A DNA stretch of 64,000 nucleotides from Sulfuricystis thermophila (GCF_004323595.1 NZ_AP019373.1:1674001-1738000); one strand, 5' to 3'; counted from the stretch's first letter, positions 46,589-56,591 are shown. Numbers and translations are program-made. The notes: generated by a model from the sequence alone, not told the origin.

Positions 46589-47052
46589 CGCCGCCCCCGT
46601 TCGCTGACCGCTTCGATGCAGGCATGACGGCCATCGCCGGCATGCAGGAGCCGGATGGAGATGTCCGGCGGCGGCAGATAAGGTGCCGCCCGATTTGGCC
46701 ACTCGACCAGACAAAGCCCTTCATTGGCGAAGTATTCGTCCACTCCGGCATCGAGAAATTCTTCCGGAAAATTGAACCTATAAAAATCAAAGTGATATAA
46801 GTGTAATCCAGAAATTACATAAGGTTCAACCAGGGTGAAGGTCGGGCTCTTGACCGGTCCGCGAAAGTCGAGTTTTTGCAACAGTCCGCGCACCAGCGTG
46901 GTCTTGCCGGCGCCGAGATCGCCTTCGAGATAAATGACGGCCGCAGGGCTCACATCTTTAGGCAATAGGCCGGCAAGCCAAGCCCCCAACGCCAGCGTGG
47001 CCGTCTCGTCGGGTAATTGAAATTCACGGCGGTTATCATCGGTGGCATGCAC
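46525..47052 (-). CDS. tsaE: tRNA t6A biosynthesis ATPase TsaE
   Basis: The 175-residue protein has the P-loop GDLGAGKTTLVRGLL, SPTFTLVEPY and HFDFYRFNFPEEF typical of TsaE, which helps the TsaBD complex form t6A37. No ATG fits; GTG 47052 gives an N-terminus that aligns with FQLPDETATLALG. Its start overlaps by 6 bp the start of the divergent queG, and its end runs into amiC. Confidence 0.9.
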   Translation of the reverse strand: MHATDDNRREFQLPDETATLALGAWLAGLLPKDVSPAAVIYLEGDLGAGKTTLVRGLLQKLDFRGPVKSPTFTLVEPYVISGLHLYHFDFYRFNFPEEFLDAGVDEYFANEGLCLVEWPNRAAPYLPPPDISIRLLHAGDGRHACIEAVSERGRRWLASSPALPAATSSAPARPS

Positions 47053-48213
47053 GACTGGACTGCCCTCAAGGAAAAGATCCGCGGCTGGGGACGGGAGCTG
47101 GGTTTTACCGCGGTCGGCTTTGCCGGCATCGATCTCGGCAGCGCAGAACAGGGACTGCTCGACTGGCTCGCCGCCGGCTGTCACGGCACGATGGATTATA
47201 TGGCCCGTCACGGCGCGAAACGGGCACGGCCGGCCGAACTGGTACCGGGCACGCGCTGCGTGATTTCCTGCCGGATGGACTATCTGCCCGCCCACCCTTT
47301 TCCGGAGTGCCGTCCCGCCAGCGCCGACTCTCCGAGACAAGGCGGCGCCCGGCGGGACGCCCCATTTCCCGCCAGCGCCGACTCTCCGAGACAAGGCGGC
47401 GCCCGGCGGGACGCCCCATTTCCCGCCAGCGCCGACTTCCGCGATGCGCCGCAGGCCGTCATCTCGCGTTACGCGCTCGGCCGCGACTACCACAAGGTCG
47501 TGCGCAGCCGCTTGCAAAGGCTCGCCGAGCGGATCGAGGCCGAAACGGGCCCCATCAACCATCGCGCCTTCACCGATTCCGCGCCGGTGATGGAAGTGGA
47601 GCTTGCCAAAAACGCCGGCCTCGGCTGGCGCGGCAAACATACGCTGCTCCTGTCGCGCAGCGGTTCGTGGTTTTTCCTCGGCGAGCTGTTCGTCGATCTA
47701 CCGCTGCCGCCGGATGGACCGATCGCCGATCATTGCGGCCGCTGCACTGCTTGTCTCACGGCCTGTCCGACCGGCGCCTTTCTCGGCCCCTACCGGCTCG
47801 ACGCCCGCCGCTGCATTTCCTACCTGACCATCGAGCATGCCGGCAGCATTGCAGCGGAACTGCGTCCGCTGCTCGGCAACCGCATCTATGGCTGCGACGA
47901 CTGCCAGCTCGTCTGTCCCTGGAACCGCCATGCACCGACGACCCGCGAAGCCGATTTCCTGCCGCGCCACGGTCTGGACCGAGCGACATTGGTAGAGCTA
48001 TTCGCCTGGAGCGAGAGTGAATTCAACGAGCGGCTGGCGGGCTCGCCGATCCGGCGCATCGGTTACGAGCGCTGGCTGAGGAACATCGCCATAGCACTCG
48101 GCAATGCCGCACCAGACCCTGCAGCGAAAGCGGCTTTGCTCGCGCGAGCGGAGCATCCGTCGGCGCTGGTGCGCGAGCATGTGGCCTGGGCCTTGTCGCG
48201 TTATCCGGGCTGA
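47047..48213 (+). CDS. queG: epoxyqueuosine reductase QueG
   Basis: QueG reduces epoxyqueuosine to queuosine in tRNA using cobalamin and two [4Fe-4S] clusters. The 388-residue chain shows ISRYALGRDYHKVVRSRL, CGRCTACLTACPTGAF and GCDDCQLVCPWNRHAP. ATG 47047 gives the standard N-terminus; an in-frame TTG at 47017 is weaker. Residues 87-131 are a repeat-derived insert between DYLPAHPFPE and FRDAPQAVISR, a place where family members have only a short loop. The reading frame is kept. Confidence 0.94.
   Translation: MHDWTALKEKIRGWGRELGFTAVGFAGIDLGSAEQGLLDWLAAGCHGTMDYMARHGAKRARPAELVPGTRCVISCRMDYLPAHPFPECRPASADSPRQGGARRDAPFPASADSPRQGGARRDAPFPASADFRDAPQAVISRYALGRDYHKVVRSRLQRLAERIEAETGPINHRAFTDSAPVMEVELAKNAGLGWRGKHTLLLSRSGSWFFLGELFVDLPLPPDGPIADHCGRCTACLTACPTGAFLGPYRLDARRCISYLTIEHAGSIAAELRPLLGNRIYGCDDCQLVCPWNRHAPTTREADFLPRHGLDRATLVELFAWSESEFNERLAGSPIRRIGYERWLRNIAIALGNAAPDPAAKAALLARAEHPSALVREHVAWALSRYPG
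47305..47438 (+). repeat. in-frame tandem array of the palindromic element in queG
   Basis: CAGCGCCGAC recurs at 47319, 47373 and 47427, exactly 54 bp apart, preceded by GAGTGCCGTCCCGC. Each unit holds TCTCCGAGACAAGG and CGGCGCCCGGCGGGACG, an imperfect inverse of the core. The array has the same period, register and reading frame as that in dsrN but a different spacer (TCTCCGAGACAAGG versus TCTTCGAAAAAAGG). It encodes ASADSPRQGGARRDAPFP repeats. Confidence 0.9.
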
Positions 48214-49058
48214 TCCCCAGTGACATAGGGCCGCGCGGGATCGGCGCACCACTCGCTCCACGAGCCCGGATAGAGCTTCGAGCCGGACAGTCCCGCGATC
48301 TCCATTCCGAGCACATTGACGCAAGCCGTCACCCCCGAGCCGCATACATGCACGACGCTGCGCGGGTCGCGATCGCCGATCAGGTCGATGAATTCCGCCC
48401 GCAATTCATCGGCGGGCTTGAAGTAGATCGCCGCGTCGTCGAGACAGTCGTAGTAGAAGCGGTTGAGCGCGCCCGGAATGTGGCCGGCCACCGGATCGAG
48501 CCGCTCGTTTTCGCCGGCGTAGCGATCCTCACTGCGCGCGTCGATGAGCAGCATGTCCGGCTGATGCAGATGGCGTTCGACATAGGCGGCATCGACGAGC
48601 ATCTCGGGACGCGGCTGTGGCACGAACTGCGCCGGCGTCACGGTTTTCACCGTGGTGTCGAGCGGCAGCTTGGCGCGCCGCCAGCCGGGTAGCCCCCCGT
48701 CGAGCACCGCCACCTTGTCGTGGCCCAGCCATTTGAGCAGCCACCACAGGCGCGATGCAAAGGCGCTCGCCTCGTTGTCGTAGGCCACCACCTGGGTGTC
48801 GGGCGTGATGCCGCATTCCCCCATCCGTCGCGCGAAGGTCTCGATGGCCGGCAGTGGATGGCGACCGTTCTTTCCGGTCATCGGCCCGGAGAGGTCGCGG
48901 TCGCAATGCAGGAACAACGCGCCAGGAATGTGCGCCTTCGCCCAGGCTTGCGCGCCATATTCGGTGTTCGCCAGGTCATGGCGACAGTCGAACACCACCC
49001 AGCGAGGATCGTCCAGATGGGCGGCGAGTTCGTCGACGCTGACCAGGGTCGTCGCCAT
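48201..49058 (-). CDS. sseA: 3-mercaptopyruvate/thiosulfate sulfurtransferase
   Basis: The 285-residue protein has two rhodanese domains. The second carries the active loop CGSGVTAC (Cys about 235), the CGxGVT form of mercaptopyruvate sulfurtransferases. It transfers sulfane sulfur to thiols. The ATG overlaps the stop of the STAS-like gene (ATGA). A link to the dsr sulfur pathway is possible but rests only on biochemistry, not on position. Confidence 0.92.
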   Translation of the reverse strand: MATTLVSVDELAAHLDDPRWVVFDCRHDLANTEYGAQAWAKAHIPGALFLHCDRDLSGPMTGKNGRHPLPAIETFARRMGECGITPDTQVVAYDNEASAFASRLWWLLKWLGHDKVAVLDGGLPGWRRAKLPLDTTVKTVTPAQFVPQPRPEMLVDAAYVERHLHQPDMLLIDARSEDRYAGENERLDPVAGHIPGALNRFYYDCLDDAAIYFKPADELRAEFIDLIGDRDPRSVVHVCGSGVTACVNVLGMEIAGLSGSKLYPGSWSEWCADPARPYVTGDQPG

Positions 49059-49408
49059 CACGCTTCCTCGGCAAGCCAGGCGCGCGCCTCTGCCACATCG
49101 TCGAAGACGCGCAGTTCGGCCGCGATGAAAGCTTTTTCCAGCCAGGCGCTCCACGCCAGCCACTGGCTGTCGGTGACGATGGCGATCTTCTTGAAATCGC
49201 CACCATGCAGGCGCGTGAATTTGATTTCCTCCACCGCGACATCGACCGTGAATCCCGCCATTTCGGTGAGATCGAAGAGCAGGCTGTGAGAGCCATCGAA
49301 CAAATCGTTGGCGATCAGATACTCCTCGAACTCGGTGAAGTCCGCAAGGGTGAACTCGCCGATCACGGCCAGGCTGACATACTGCGGGTTGTGGTCGATG
49401 GTAATCAT
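49058..49408 (-). CDS. STAS/SpoIIAA-like domain protein
   Basis: The 116-residue protein has alternating beta/alpha elements (MITIDHNPQYVSLAVIGEF, HSLLFDLTEMAGF, KKIAIVTDSQWLAW) resembling SpoIIAA-like STAS domains. These are often regulatory or lipid-binding; no catalytic motif is visible. It overlaps the Rieske gene and sseA by 4 bp each, so the three are co-translated. Confidence 0.7.
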   Translation of the reverse strand: MITIDHNPQYVSLAVIGEFTLADFTEFEEYLIANDLFDGSHSLLFDLTEMAGFTVDVAVEEIKFTRLHGGDFKKIAIVTDSQWLAWSAWLEKAFIAAELRVFDDVAEARAWLAEEA

Positions 49409-50517
49409 TTTCCGGCCAGCGCCTCGGACATCAGACGGCGATAGAACTCATGGAAGTGCTGCATGCCATCCTCCATCGGCGATTGATAGGGCCCGACCTC
49501 GTTCTTGCCCTGCTTGAGCAAGGCATAACGGCCACGATCCATGCGCTCGCCGATGTCGTCGTCCTCGATCGCGGTTTCCATGTAGGCGGCCTGCTCGGCC
49601 TTGATGAACTCGGGCTCGAACAGCGCGATGTCCTCGGGATAGTAGAACTCGACGACGTTGAGGGTCTTCTGCACGTCCTGCGGGATCAGGGTGGAAACGA
49701 CGAGCACGTGCGGATACCACTCGACCATGATGTTCGGATAGTAGGTGAGCCACACCGCGCCCTGCTTGGGCAGCTCGCCGTTGTAGTAGTCGAGCACCGC
49801 CTTGTGCCACTGCGCGTAGGTCTTGGAGCCGGGCTTGGCGAGCGAGGTGATGCCGACCTTCTGCACCGAATACCACTCGGCGAACTGCCAGGTCAGGTCG
49901 TCGCAGGTGACGAAGTTGCCCAGGCCCGGATGGTAGGGCACGACGTGGTAGTCCTCGAGATAGACCTCGATGAAGGTCTTCCAGTTGTAGTTGCACTGGT
50001 GCAGCTCGACGTGGTCGAGCTTGTAGCCGGTGAAATCGAACTCGCCGGCCACCTTCATGCCGGCGAGATCGGCATTCGCCGAACGCGGCCCCTTGAAGAG
50101 CAGGCCGTTCCAGCGCTCCAGCTTGACCTTGTCGAGATTGAGACAAGGATTGGCGGGGAAATGCGGTGCGCCGATCAGCTGGCCTTCCGTGTCGTAGGTC
50201 CAGCGGTGGATCGGGCAGACGATGGTCTTGTCGGCTTTGCCCGAACCTTGCAGCATGATCGCCTGGCGATGACGGCAGACGTTCGACATCAAATAGAAAC
50301 CGTCCGGCTGATGGGTCAGCAGATGCGAGTGGTCGGTCCATTCGGTGGAGCGATAGTCGTAGAGTTCCGGCACCATCAGTTCATGGCCGACATAGCCTGG
50401 CCCGGCATCGAAGAGGAGTTTTTTCTCCAGTTCGAAGAGTTTTTCGTCGAAATACCATTCGACGGGAAACTGGGAAACCCCCGGGGCCAGCCGCGCCCGC
50501 GTTGCGATGTCGGACAT
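49405..50517 (-). CDS. Rieske-type aromatic-ring-hydroxylating oxygenase, alpha-subunit-like
   Basis: The 370-residue protein has a Rieske cluster, CRHRQAIM and then CPIHRWTYD (Cys-x-His, about 17 residues, Cys-x2-His), and a catalytic domain with EVYLEDYHVVPYHPGL holding the iron-binding His pair. The substrate is unknown. ATG 50517 is preferred because GGAGG is spaced 9 nt upstream; ATG 50523 and TTG 50526 are too close to it. It is divergent from xseB and coupled to the STAS-like and sulfurtransferase genes. Confidence 0.85.
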   Translation of the reverse strand: MSDIATRARLAPGVSQFPVEWYFDEKLFELEKKLLFDAGPGYVGHELMVPELYDYRSTEWTDHSHLLTHQPDGFYLMSNVCRHRQAIMLQGSGKADKTIVCPIHRWTYDTEGQLIGAPHFPANPCLNLDKVKLERWNGLLFKGPRSANADLAGMKVAGEFDFTGYKLDHVELHQCNYNWKTFIEVYLEDYHVVPYHPGLGNFVTCDDLTWQFAEWYSVQKVGITSLAKPGSKTYAQWHKAVLDYYNGELPKQGAVWLTYYPNIMVEWYPHVLVVSTLIPQDVQKTLNVVEFYYPEDIALFEPEFIKAEQAAYMETAIEDDDIGERMDRGRYALLKQGKNEVGPYQSPMEDGMQHFHEFYRRLMSEALAGK

Positions 50518-50658
50518 ATCCATCAACCTCCAGGAAAATGCGCCAAATCGGCACCTTACCGTGCCGGGACGTGGTCAAGAAAAGAGTCGGAAAGTATAGT
50601 GCATTTGACCTCGGGGGGCAGCATCGGCTATTTTGCGGGGTTCGCGAAATTGCCCCCG

Positions 50659-50904
50659 ATGATGAAATCGATCGCAACCGAATCACCCATCTCCTTCGAG
50701 GCCGCGCTGCAGGAACTGGAACGCCTCGTCCAGACGCTGGAAACGGGCAATCTGCCGCTCGAAGAATCGCTCGCCGCCTACGAGCGCGGCATGGCGCTGC
50801 TCAAGTTCTGTCAGGAAACCCTGGCCTGCGCCGAGCAACGAATCCGCATCCTCAGCGGCGAGGAGCTCACGCCGCTCGCATCCAAGGAGGCCGACGCACC
50901 ATGA
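50659..50904 (+). CDS. xseB: exodeoxyribonuclease VII small subunit
   Basis: The 81-residue protein shows the XseB core SFEAALQELERLVQTLETGN, LPLEESLAAYERGMALL and CQETLACAEQRI. The start is ATG 50659 (or 50662). It overlaps ispA by 4 bp. The xseB-ispA-dxs order is classical in Proteobacteria. Confidence 0.95.
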   Translation: MMKSIATESPISFEAALQELERLVQTLETGNLPLEESLAAYERGMALLKFCQETLACAEQRIRILSGEELTPLASKEADAP

Positions 50905-51788
50905 ACGACGCTTTCCTGCACTGGATGGGGGAGATTCAGCGGCGCACCGAGGCGGCCCTCGACCACTGGCTGCCACCGGCGGCCACCGCACCCGCGCGGC
51001 TGCACACCGCGATGCGCTACAGCGTGCTCGGCGGTGGCAAGCGCATGCGCCCGCTGCTGTGTCATGCCGCCGGCGAGGCGCTCGGTGCCGACGCGCAGGC
51101 GCTCGATGCCGCCGCCTGCGCGGTCGAGCTGATCCACGCCTATTCTCTGGTGCATGACGACCTGCCCTGCATGGACGACGACGTGCTGCGGCGCGGTCGC
51201 CCGACCTGCCATGTCGAATACGACGAGGCCACCGCGCTGCTGGTCGGCGATGCATTGCAAACCCTGGCTTTCCAGGTGCTGGCCGAATCGCCCGTGCCGT
51301 CCTGCCAGCGCCGACTGGCGATGATCGCCCTGCTCGCCCAGGCGGCCGGTTCGCGCGGCATGGCCGGCGGCCAGGCGCTCGATCTCGCCGCCGTCGGCGC
51401 GACGCTCGCGCTGGAAGAGCTCGAGTTCATGCACATCCGCAAGACCGGCGCCTTGATCCGCGCCGCCGTCCTGCTTGGCGCCCATTGCGGTGAAGCGGAT
51501 GACGCCACACTCGCCGCGCTTGGTCACTTCGCCAACCGCGCCGGCCTGTTGTTCCAGGTGATCGACGACATCCTCGACGCCGAAGGCAGCACCGTGACGC
51601 TCGGCAAGACCGCCGGCAAGGATGCCGCGCAGGACAAGCCGACCTATGTCAGCATGCTGGGTCTGCCGCGCGCCAAGGCGCTCGCCGCGCAGTTGCGCGC
51701 AGAGGCGCAGGCCGCCCTGGCCGGCTGCCCGCTCGACACCGCGCGTCTGGCTCAACTCACCCGCTTCATCGCCGAGCGCAGCTTCTGA
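50901..51788 (+). CDS. ispA: farnesyl diphosphate synthase
   Basis: The 295-residue polyprenyl synthase has the first aspartate motif [10 protein letters not shown] and the second VIDDILD, with [10 protein letters not shown] near the N-terminus. It condenses IPP with DMAPP/GPP to FPP. A stretch VPSCQRRL at about 133-140 is encoded by a sequence similar to the palindromic core. The stop overlaps the dxs ATG by one base. Confidence 0.95.
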
Positions 51789-53647
51789 TGACGGCTTATC
51801 CCCTGCTCGAAACCATCGACGACCCGGCCGCGCTGCGCGCCCTGCCGCGCGAGCGGCTGCCCGAGCTCGCCGCCGAGCTGCGCGCTTTCCTGCTCGAGAC
51901 GGTTTCGAAAACCGGCGGCCACCTGTCGTCGAATCTGGGCACCGTCGAGCTGACGATCGCTCTGCACGCGGTGTTCGACACACCACACGATCTGCTGGTC
52001 TGGGACGTCGGCCATCAGACCTACGCGCACAAGATCCTCACCGGCCGTCGGGCGGCGATGGCGCGCTTGAGGATGAAGGATGGCATTTCCGGTTTCCCGC
52101 GCCGTGAGGAATCGCCTTACGACACGTTCGGCGTCGGCCATTCCTCGACCTCGATCTCGGCAGCGCTGGGGATGGCGATCGCCGCGCGCGACCGCGGCGA
52201 AGACAGACACGTCGTCGCCATCATCGGCGACGGCGCGATGTCGGCCGGCCAGGCCTTCGAAGCGCTCAACAACGCCGGCGTGGCGGACGCCAACCTGCTC
52301 GTCATCCTCAACGACAACGACATGTCGATCTCGCCGCCGGTCGGCGCGCTCAACAAGTATCTGGCGCGGCTGTTTTCCGGCCGCACCTTCAACGCCGCGC
52401 GCCGGGCCGGCGAGCGTGTGCTCTCCGTCGCCCCGCCGTTGCTGGAACTTGCCAGGCGCGCCGAAGAACACGTCAAAGGCATGTTCGTGCCTGGCACGCT
52501 GTTCGAGGAGTTCGGCTTCAACTACATCGGCCCGATCGACGGTCACGATCTCGAATCGCTGATCCCGACGCTGGAAAACCTGCGTGAGCTCAAGGGACCG
52601 CAGTTCCTGCACATCATCACCAAGAAGGGACAAGGCTACAAGCTCGCCGAAGCCGATCCGGTGCTCTACCATGGCGTGTCGAAGTTCGATGCCGCCAACG
52701 GCATCCAGAGCGCCAAGGGCGCCGGCAAACTCACCTTCACGCAGGTGTTCGGCGACTGGCTGTGCGACATGGCAACCGCCGATGACCGTCTCGTCGCCAT
52801 CACGCCGGCGATGTGCGAAGGCTCTGGCATGACGCGCTTTGCCGAGTGCTTTCCGAGGCGATTCCACGATGTCGGCATCGCCGAACAGCACGCGGTGACC
52901 TTCGCTGCGGGCTTGGCCTGCGGCGGCATGAAACCGGTGGTGGCGATCTACTCGACTTTCCTGCAGCGTGCCTACGACCAACTGATCCACGACGTCGCGC
53001 TACAGAATCTCGACGTCACCTTTGCGATCGACCGCGGCGGCATCGTCGGTGCCGATGGCGCGACGCACCAAGGGGCTTTCGACCTCTCGTATCTCACCTG
53101 CATTCCCAACATGGTCGTGATGGCGCCGGCCGACGAGGCCGAATGCCGGCGCATGCTGACCACGGCCTACCACTATCCGGGCCCCGCGGCGGTCCGCTAT
53201 CCGCGCGGCACCGGCCCTGCCGTGCCGCCAGCGCCGACTTTGGACGCCATCGACATCGGCAAGGGTGAGCTCAGACGCCAGGGCAAGCAGGTGGCGATCC
53301 TCGCCTTCGGCACCCTGGTGGCGGCCGCGCTGGAAGCCGGCGAGGCGCTCGATGCGACCGTTGCCAACATGCGCTTCGTCAAGCCGCTCGATACCGATCT
53401 GGTGCGGCGACTCGCCGACAGCCATGACGCGCTGGTCACCGTCGAGGAAAATGCCATCATTGGCGGCGCCGGCGCAGAAGTGGCCCGGGCGCTCGAAAAT
53501 ACAGGGCAGACCAAGCCCCTGCTGCGCCTCGGGCTGCCGGATCGATTCATCGAACATGGCGAGCAAGGCCAGATGCTCGCCGAGCTGAGCCTGAGCGGTG
53601 CAGGCATCATCGATCGCATCAGGCATTTTCTTTCCACCCTTACTTGA
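51788..53647 (+). CDS. dxs: 1-deoxy-D-xylulose-5-phosphate synthase
   Basis: The 619-residue TPP enzyme is the first step of the MEP pathway. It shows [15 protein letters not shown], the TPP site [18 protein letters not shown], the catalytic-Glu region [17 protein letters not shown] and [16 protein letters not shown]. The linker before the C-terminal domain ([17 protein letters not shown]) is encoded partly by a repeat copy. It is coupled to ispA; ispH lies in the same window. Confidence 0.97.
53216..53241 (+). repeat. half-copy of the dispersed palindromic element in dxs
   Basis: CCTGCCGTGCCGCCAGCGCC followed by GACTTT is the core with three bases (TCC) missing. It lies in frame and encodes AVPPAPT in the linker between the pyrimidine-binding and C-terminal domains of Dxs. 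Confidence 0.6.
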
Positions 53648-53735
53648 GAAATCTAGTCGGGAATGTTATATAGGGTTCCAGAACGACGGACGGTCAGCGA
53701 GCCGGCCGCATCCCCAACCCCACGGAGACATTCCC

Positions 53736-54548
53736 ATGAACCTGAAAGACATCACCATGGCCATTCCTGACGTCCAATCGAGCTTTGATGCCCGCCAGCT
53801 GCCGATCAACAAGGTGGGCATCAAATCGATCCGCCATCCCGTCAAGGTGCTCGACAAGAGCGGCGGCGTGCAGCACACGATCGCCACCTTCAACATGTAC
53901 GTCGGCCTGCCGCACAACTTCAAGGGCACGCACATGTCGCGCTTCGTCGAGATCCTCAACGCCCACGAGCGCGAAATCTCGGTCGAGAATTACGAACCGA
54001 TGCTGCGCGAGATGGTGAAGAAGCTCGAAGCCAAGACCGGCCATCTGGAGATGAGCTTTCCCTACTTCATCAACAAGGAAGCGCCGATCTCGAAGGTGAA
54101 GAGCCTGCTCGATTACGACGTCACCTTCATCGGCGAGATCATCGAAAACGACGGCTATCGGCAGACCACGCGCGTCGTCGTGCCGGCCACCAGCCTGTGT
54201 CCCTGCTCGAAGAAGATTTCCGAGCGCGGCGCCCACAACCAACGCTCGCACATCACGATCACCGCCACCACCAACAGCTTCGTCTGGATCGAAGAACTCG
54301 TGCAGATGGCGGAGAGCCAAGCCTCTTGCGAGCTCTACGGTCTCTTGAAGCGCCCGGACGAGAAATACGTCACCGAGCGCGCCTACGACAATCCGAAGTT
54401 CGTCGAGGACATCGTGCGCGACGTCGCCGGCCTGCTCAATGCCGATCCGCGCATTGACGCCTACGTGGTCGAATCGGAAAATTTCGAGTCCATCCACAAC
54501 CACTCGGCCTACGCGCTGATCGAACGCGATAAAACCCGCCGCGAATAA
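53736..54548 (+). CDS. folE2: GTP cyclohydrolase, FolE2 (type IB)
   Basis: FolE2 makes dihydroneopterin triphosphate for folate and queuosine synthesis. The 270-residue chain shows [28 protein letters not shown] (active cysteines), [13 protein letters not shown] and [17 protein letters not shown] 53736 follows CACGGAGACATTCCC. FolE2 can use metals other than zinc. A strong terminator lies 11 bp after the stop. Confidence 0.96.
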
Positions 54549-54559
54549 CGGTTGCCAAC

Positions 54560-54587
54560 AAAAAAGGACGCCTTGGCGTCCTTTTTT
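54560..54587. terminator. bidirectional rho-independent terminator
   Basis: AAAAAA, GGACGCC, TT, GGCGTCC, TTTTTT: a perfect palindrome between the convergent folE2 and rplS genes. It can end transcription from both sides. Confidence 0.95.
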
Positions 54588-54604
54588 GTCATCGGTCGCG
54601 AGTC

Positions 54605-54982
54605 TTATTCCTTGGACTCGCCACCCTTCTTGGTGAGCTTCTCCTTGATCCGCGCCGACTTGCCGGAACGGTCGCGCAAGTAGTAGAGCTTGGCGCGGCG
54701 CACATCGCCCTTCCTCTTCACCTCGATGCTCGCGATCAGCGGCGAATAGGTCTGGAAGGTACGTTCGACGCCTTCGCCGGAAGAAATCTTGCGCACGGTG
54801 AAGCTGGAATTCAGGCCGCGGTTGCGCTTGGCGATCACCACGCCTTCATAGGCCTGGACGCGCTTTCTTTCGCCTTCCACCACATTCACGTTCACCACCA
54901 CCGTGTCACCCGGGGCAAACTCGGGGATGGTTTTGCCGAGGCGTTCGATTTCCTCTTTTTCCAGTTGCTGAATCAGGTTCAT
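54605..54982 (-). CDS. rplS: 50S ribosomal protein L19
   Basis: The 125-residue protein shows [24 protein letters not shown]-like [21 protein letters not shown] and [13 protein letters not shown], as in L19, with a charged C-terminal tail. It is last in the rpsP-rimM-trmD-rplS operon. Confidence 0.98.
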   Translation of the reverse strand: MNLIQQLEKEEIERLGKTIPEFAPGDTVVVNVNVVEGERKRVQAYEGVVIAKRNRGLNSSFTVRKISSGEGVERTFQTYSPLIASIEVKRKGDVRRAKLYYLRDRSGKSARIKEKLTKKGGESKE

Positions 54983-55008
54983 GTCGCGTTTTCCTTGTCA
55001 AATATGAT

Positions 55009-55797
55009 TTATGACGACCGCAGAGCTGCTGCGTTCGATTCGGCTTCGATCTCCCGCAGCAGTTGCGCTTCTTCCTCGCTCAAACCGCGAGCAGCTTTTT
55101 GCGCCAGCCATTTGGCAAACAACTCCGGGCGGCGCTCCCGGGTCCGCGCCAGCGACTGCTTCAGTCGCCAGCGGCGGATGTTCTCGTGGTGACCGGAGAG
55201 CAACACCTCCGGCACCGGCATGCCTTCATACACCTCCGGCCGTGTGTAGTGCGGGCAATCCAACAACCCGTCCACGAAAGAATCCTCTACCGCCGAAGCC
55301 TCGTCGTTCAAGGCGCCCGGCAGCTGCCGCACCGTCGCATCGATCAGCGCCAGCGCGGCGATCTCGCCGCCGGACAACACGAAGTCACCCAGCGACACTT
55401 CCTCATCGACGCAGCGCGCGATGACGCGCTCGTCGATCCCTTCATAGCGGCCGCAGAGCAGGATCGCGCCGTCGCTCGCCGCCAGGCGCTTCACCCGGTC
55501 ATGCGTCAGCGGCTGCCCCTGCGGCGAGAGATAGATCACCCTGCCCTCACCGCCACGCGCGGCCTTGGCGGCGCCGATCGCCTTCTCCAGCGGCTCGGCG
55601 CGCATCACCATGCCGGGACCGCCGCCGAAGGGTCGGTCATCGACCGAGCCATAGGCATTGCCGGCCCACTGACGCGGATTCCAGCACATGATCTGCCACA
55701 AGCCGCGCTCCAACGCCCGCCGCGTGATGCCGGACTCCGTCACCGCCGCGAACATCTCCGGGAACAGCGTCACGACATCGAAGCGCAGCACTCGCAC
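55009..55797 (-). CDS. trmD: tRNA (guanine-N1)-methyltransferase
   Basis: TrmD methylates G37 of tRNA. The 262-residue SPOUT protein has [11 protein letters not shown] at the start, the trefoil-knot segments [12 protein letters not shown] and [11 protein letters not shown], and [21 protein letters not shown]. The start is GTG 55797 (no ATG near). It sits between rimM and rplS. Confidence 0.97.
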   Translation of the reverse strand: MRVLRFDVVTLFPEMFAAVTESGITRRALERGLWQIMCWNPRQWAGNAYGSVDDRPFGGGPGMVMRAEPLEKAIGAAKAARGGEGRVIYLSPQGQPLTHDRVKRLAASDGAILLCGRYEGIDERVIARCVDEEVSLGDFVLSGGEIAALALIDATVRQLPGALNDEASAVEDSFVDGLLDCPHYTRPEVYEGMPVPEVLLSGHHENIRRWRLKQSLARTRERRPELFAKWLAQKAARGLSEEEAQLLREIEAESNAAALRSS

Positions 55798-55806
55798 ACC
55801 CCCCGC

Positions 55807-56322
55807 TTACCAGTCCCGTTCCCAGGCAACATGGATCATGCCGGCCGGCACATCCACGGTCTTCACCACCTGACCGACGAAGGGCAACAGACGCTCACGC
55901 GCCGTTTCGCCTTCGCCTTCCGTCACCACCAGCACGGCATGGGCGCCGGACTCGATCAACGTCTTCACGCGTCCGAGCGTTTCCTGCCGCTCATTCACCA
56001 CCTGCAGGCCGACCAGATCGGCCCAGTAAAACTCGTCTTCCTCCGTCGCCGGCAGCGCCTCGCGGGGCGCGCCGAAGAATTGTCCAACCAGCTGCTCGGC
56101 CGCGGTGCGGTCGTCGATACCTGCCAGTTTGACCAGCCAGCCCTTGCCATGAATGCGCATGTCCTGCACGGCGAAGGCGCGCCAACCGGAAAACGCCGTC
56201 TCATCCTTGCCCAGCCACCAGCGCGGCATTTCGCGCCAGCGCCCGGGGTCATCACCGAAGGGGTGCAGCCGCAGCCAGCCTTTCACCCCGTATGGGGCAG
56301 TGATCCGCCCCAGAACGATCAT
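55807..56322 (-). CDS. rimM: ribosome maturation factor RimM
   Basis: The 171-residue protein shows VLGRITAPYGVKGWLRLHPF at the N-terminus and a PRC-barrel domain (EFYWADLVGLQVVNE, LLPFVGQVVKTVDVPAGMI). It assists 30S assembly around S19. It stands 14 bp after rpsP. Confidence 0.96.
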   Translation of the reverse strand: MIVLGRITAPYGVKGWLRLHPFGDDPGRWREMPRWWLGKDETAFSGWRAFAVQDMRIHGKGWLVKLAGIDDRTAAEQLVGQFFGAPREALPATEEDEFYWADLVGLQVVNERQETLGRVKTLIESGAHAVLVVTEGEGETARERLLPFVGQVVKTVDVPAGMIHVAWERDW

Positions 56323-56336
56323 TTTTTCCGCGGTGA

Positions 56337-56591
56337 TTACGCAGCCTGCGCGGCGGCGGATTGCTTGACGAGACGTGCGGCGGTGGGCGAGAGCTGGGCG
56401 CCTTTGCCCTGCCAGTAGGCCAGGCGTTCGGTATCGATCGACAGCGCCTTCTCGTTTTCGGCGGCCTTGGGGTTGTAGTAACCGATACGCTCGACGAAAC
56501 GGCCGTCGCGGCGGTTGCGCGAATCGGTGACGACCATGTTGTAGAACGGGCGCTTCTTGGCGCCGCTGCGGGCAAGACGAATCACGACCAT
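56337..56591 (-). CDS. rpsP: 30S ribosomal protein S16
   Basis: The 84-residue protein begins [20 protein letters not shown], the S16 signature, followed by [12 protein letters not shown]. It is first in the operon. Confidence 0.98.
   Translation of the reverse strand: MVVIRLARSGAKKRPFYNMVVTDSRNRRDGRFVERIGYYNPKAAENEKALSIDTERLAYWQGKGAQLSPTAARLVKQSAAAQAA

Noticed and set aside
51293-51318. GTGCCGTCCTGCCAGCGCCG in ispA as a further repeat copy
   Set aside because: The match is good, but the encoded SCQRRLAMI aligns with ordinary IspA residues and no insertion is evident; it is kept only as a possible copy and not listed as a feature.
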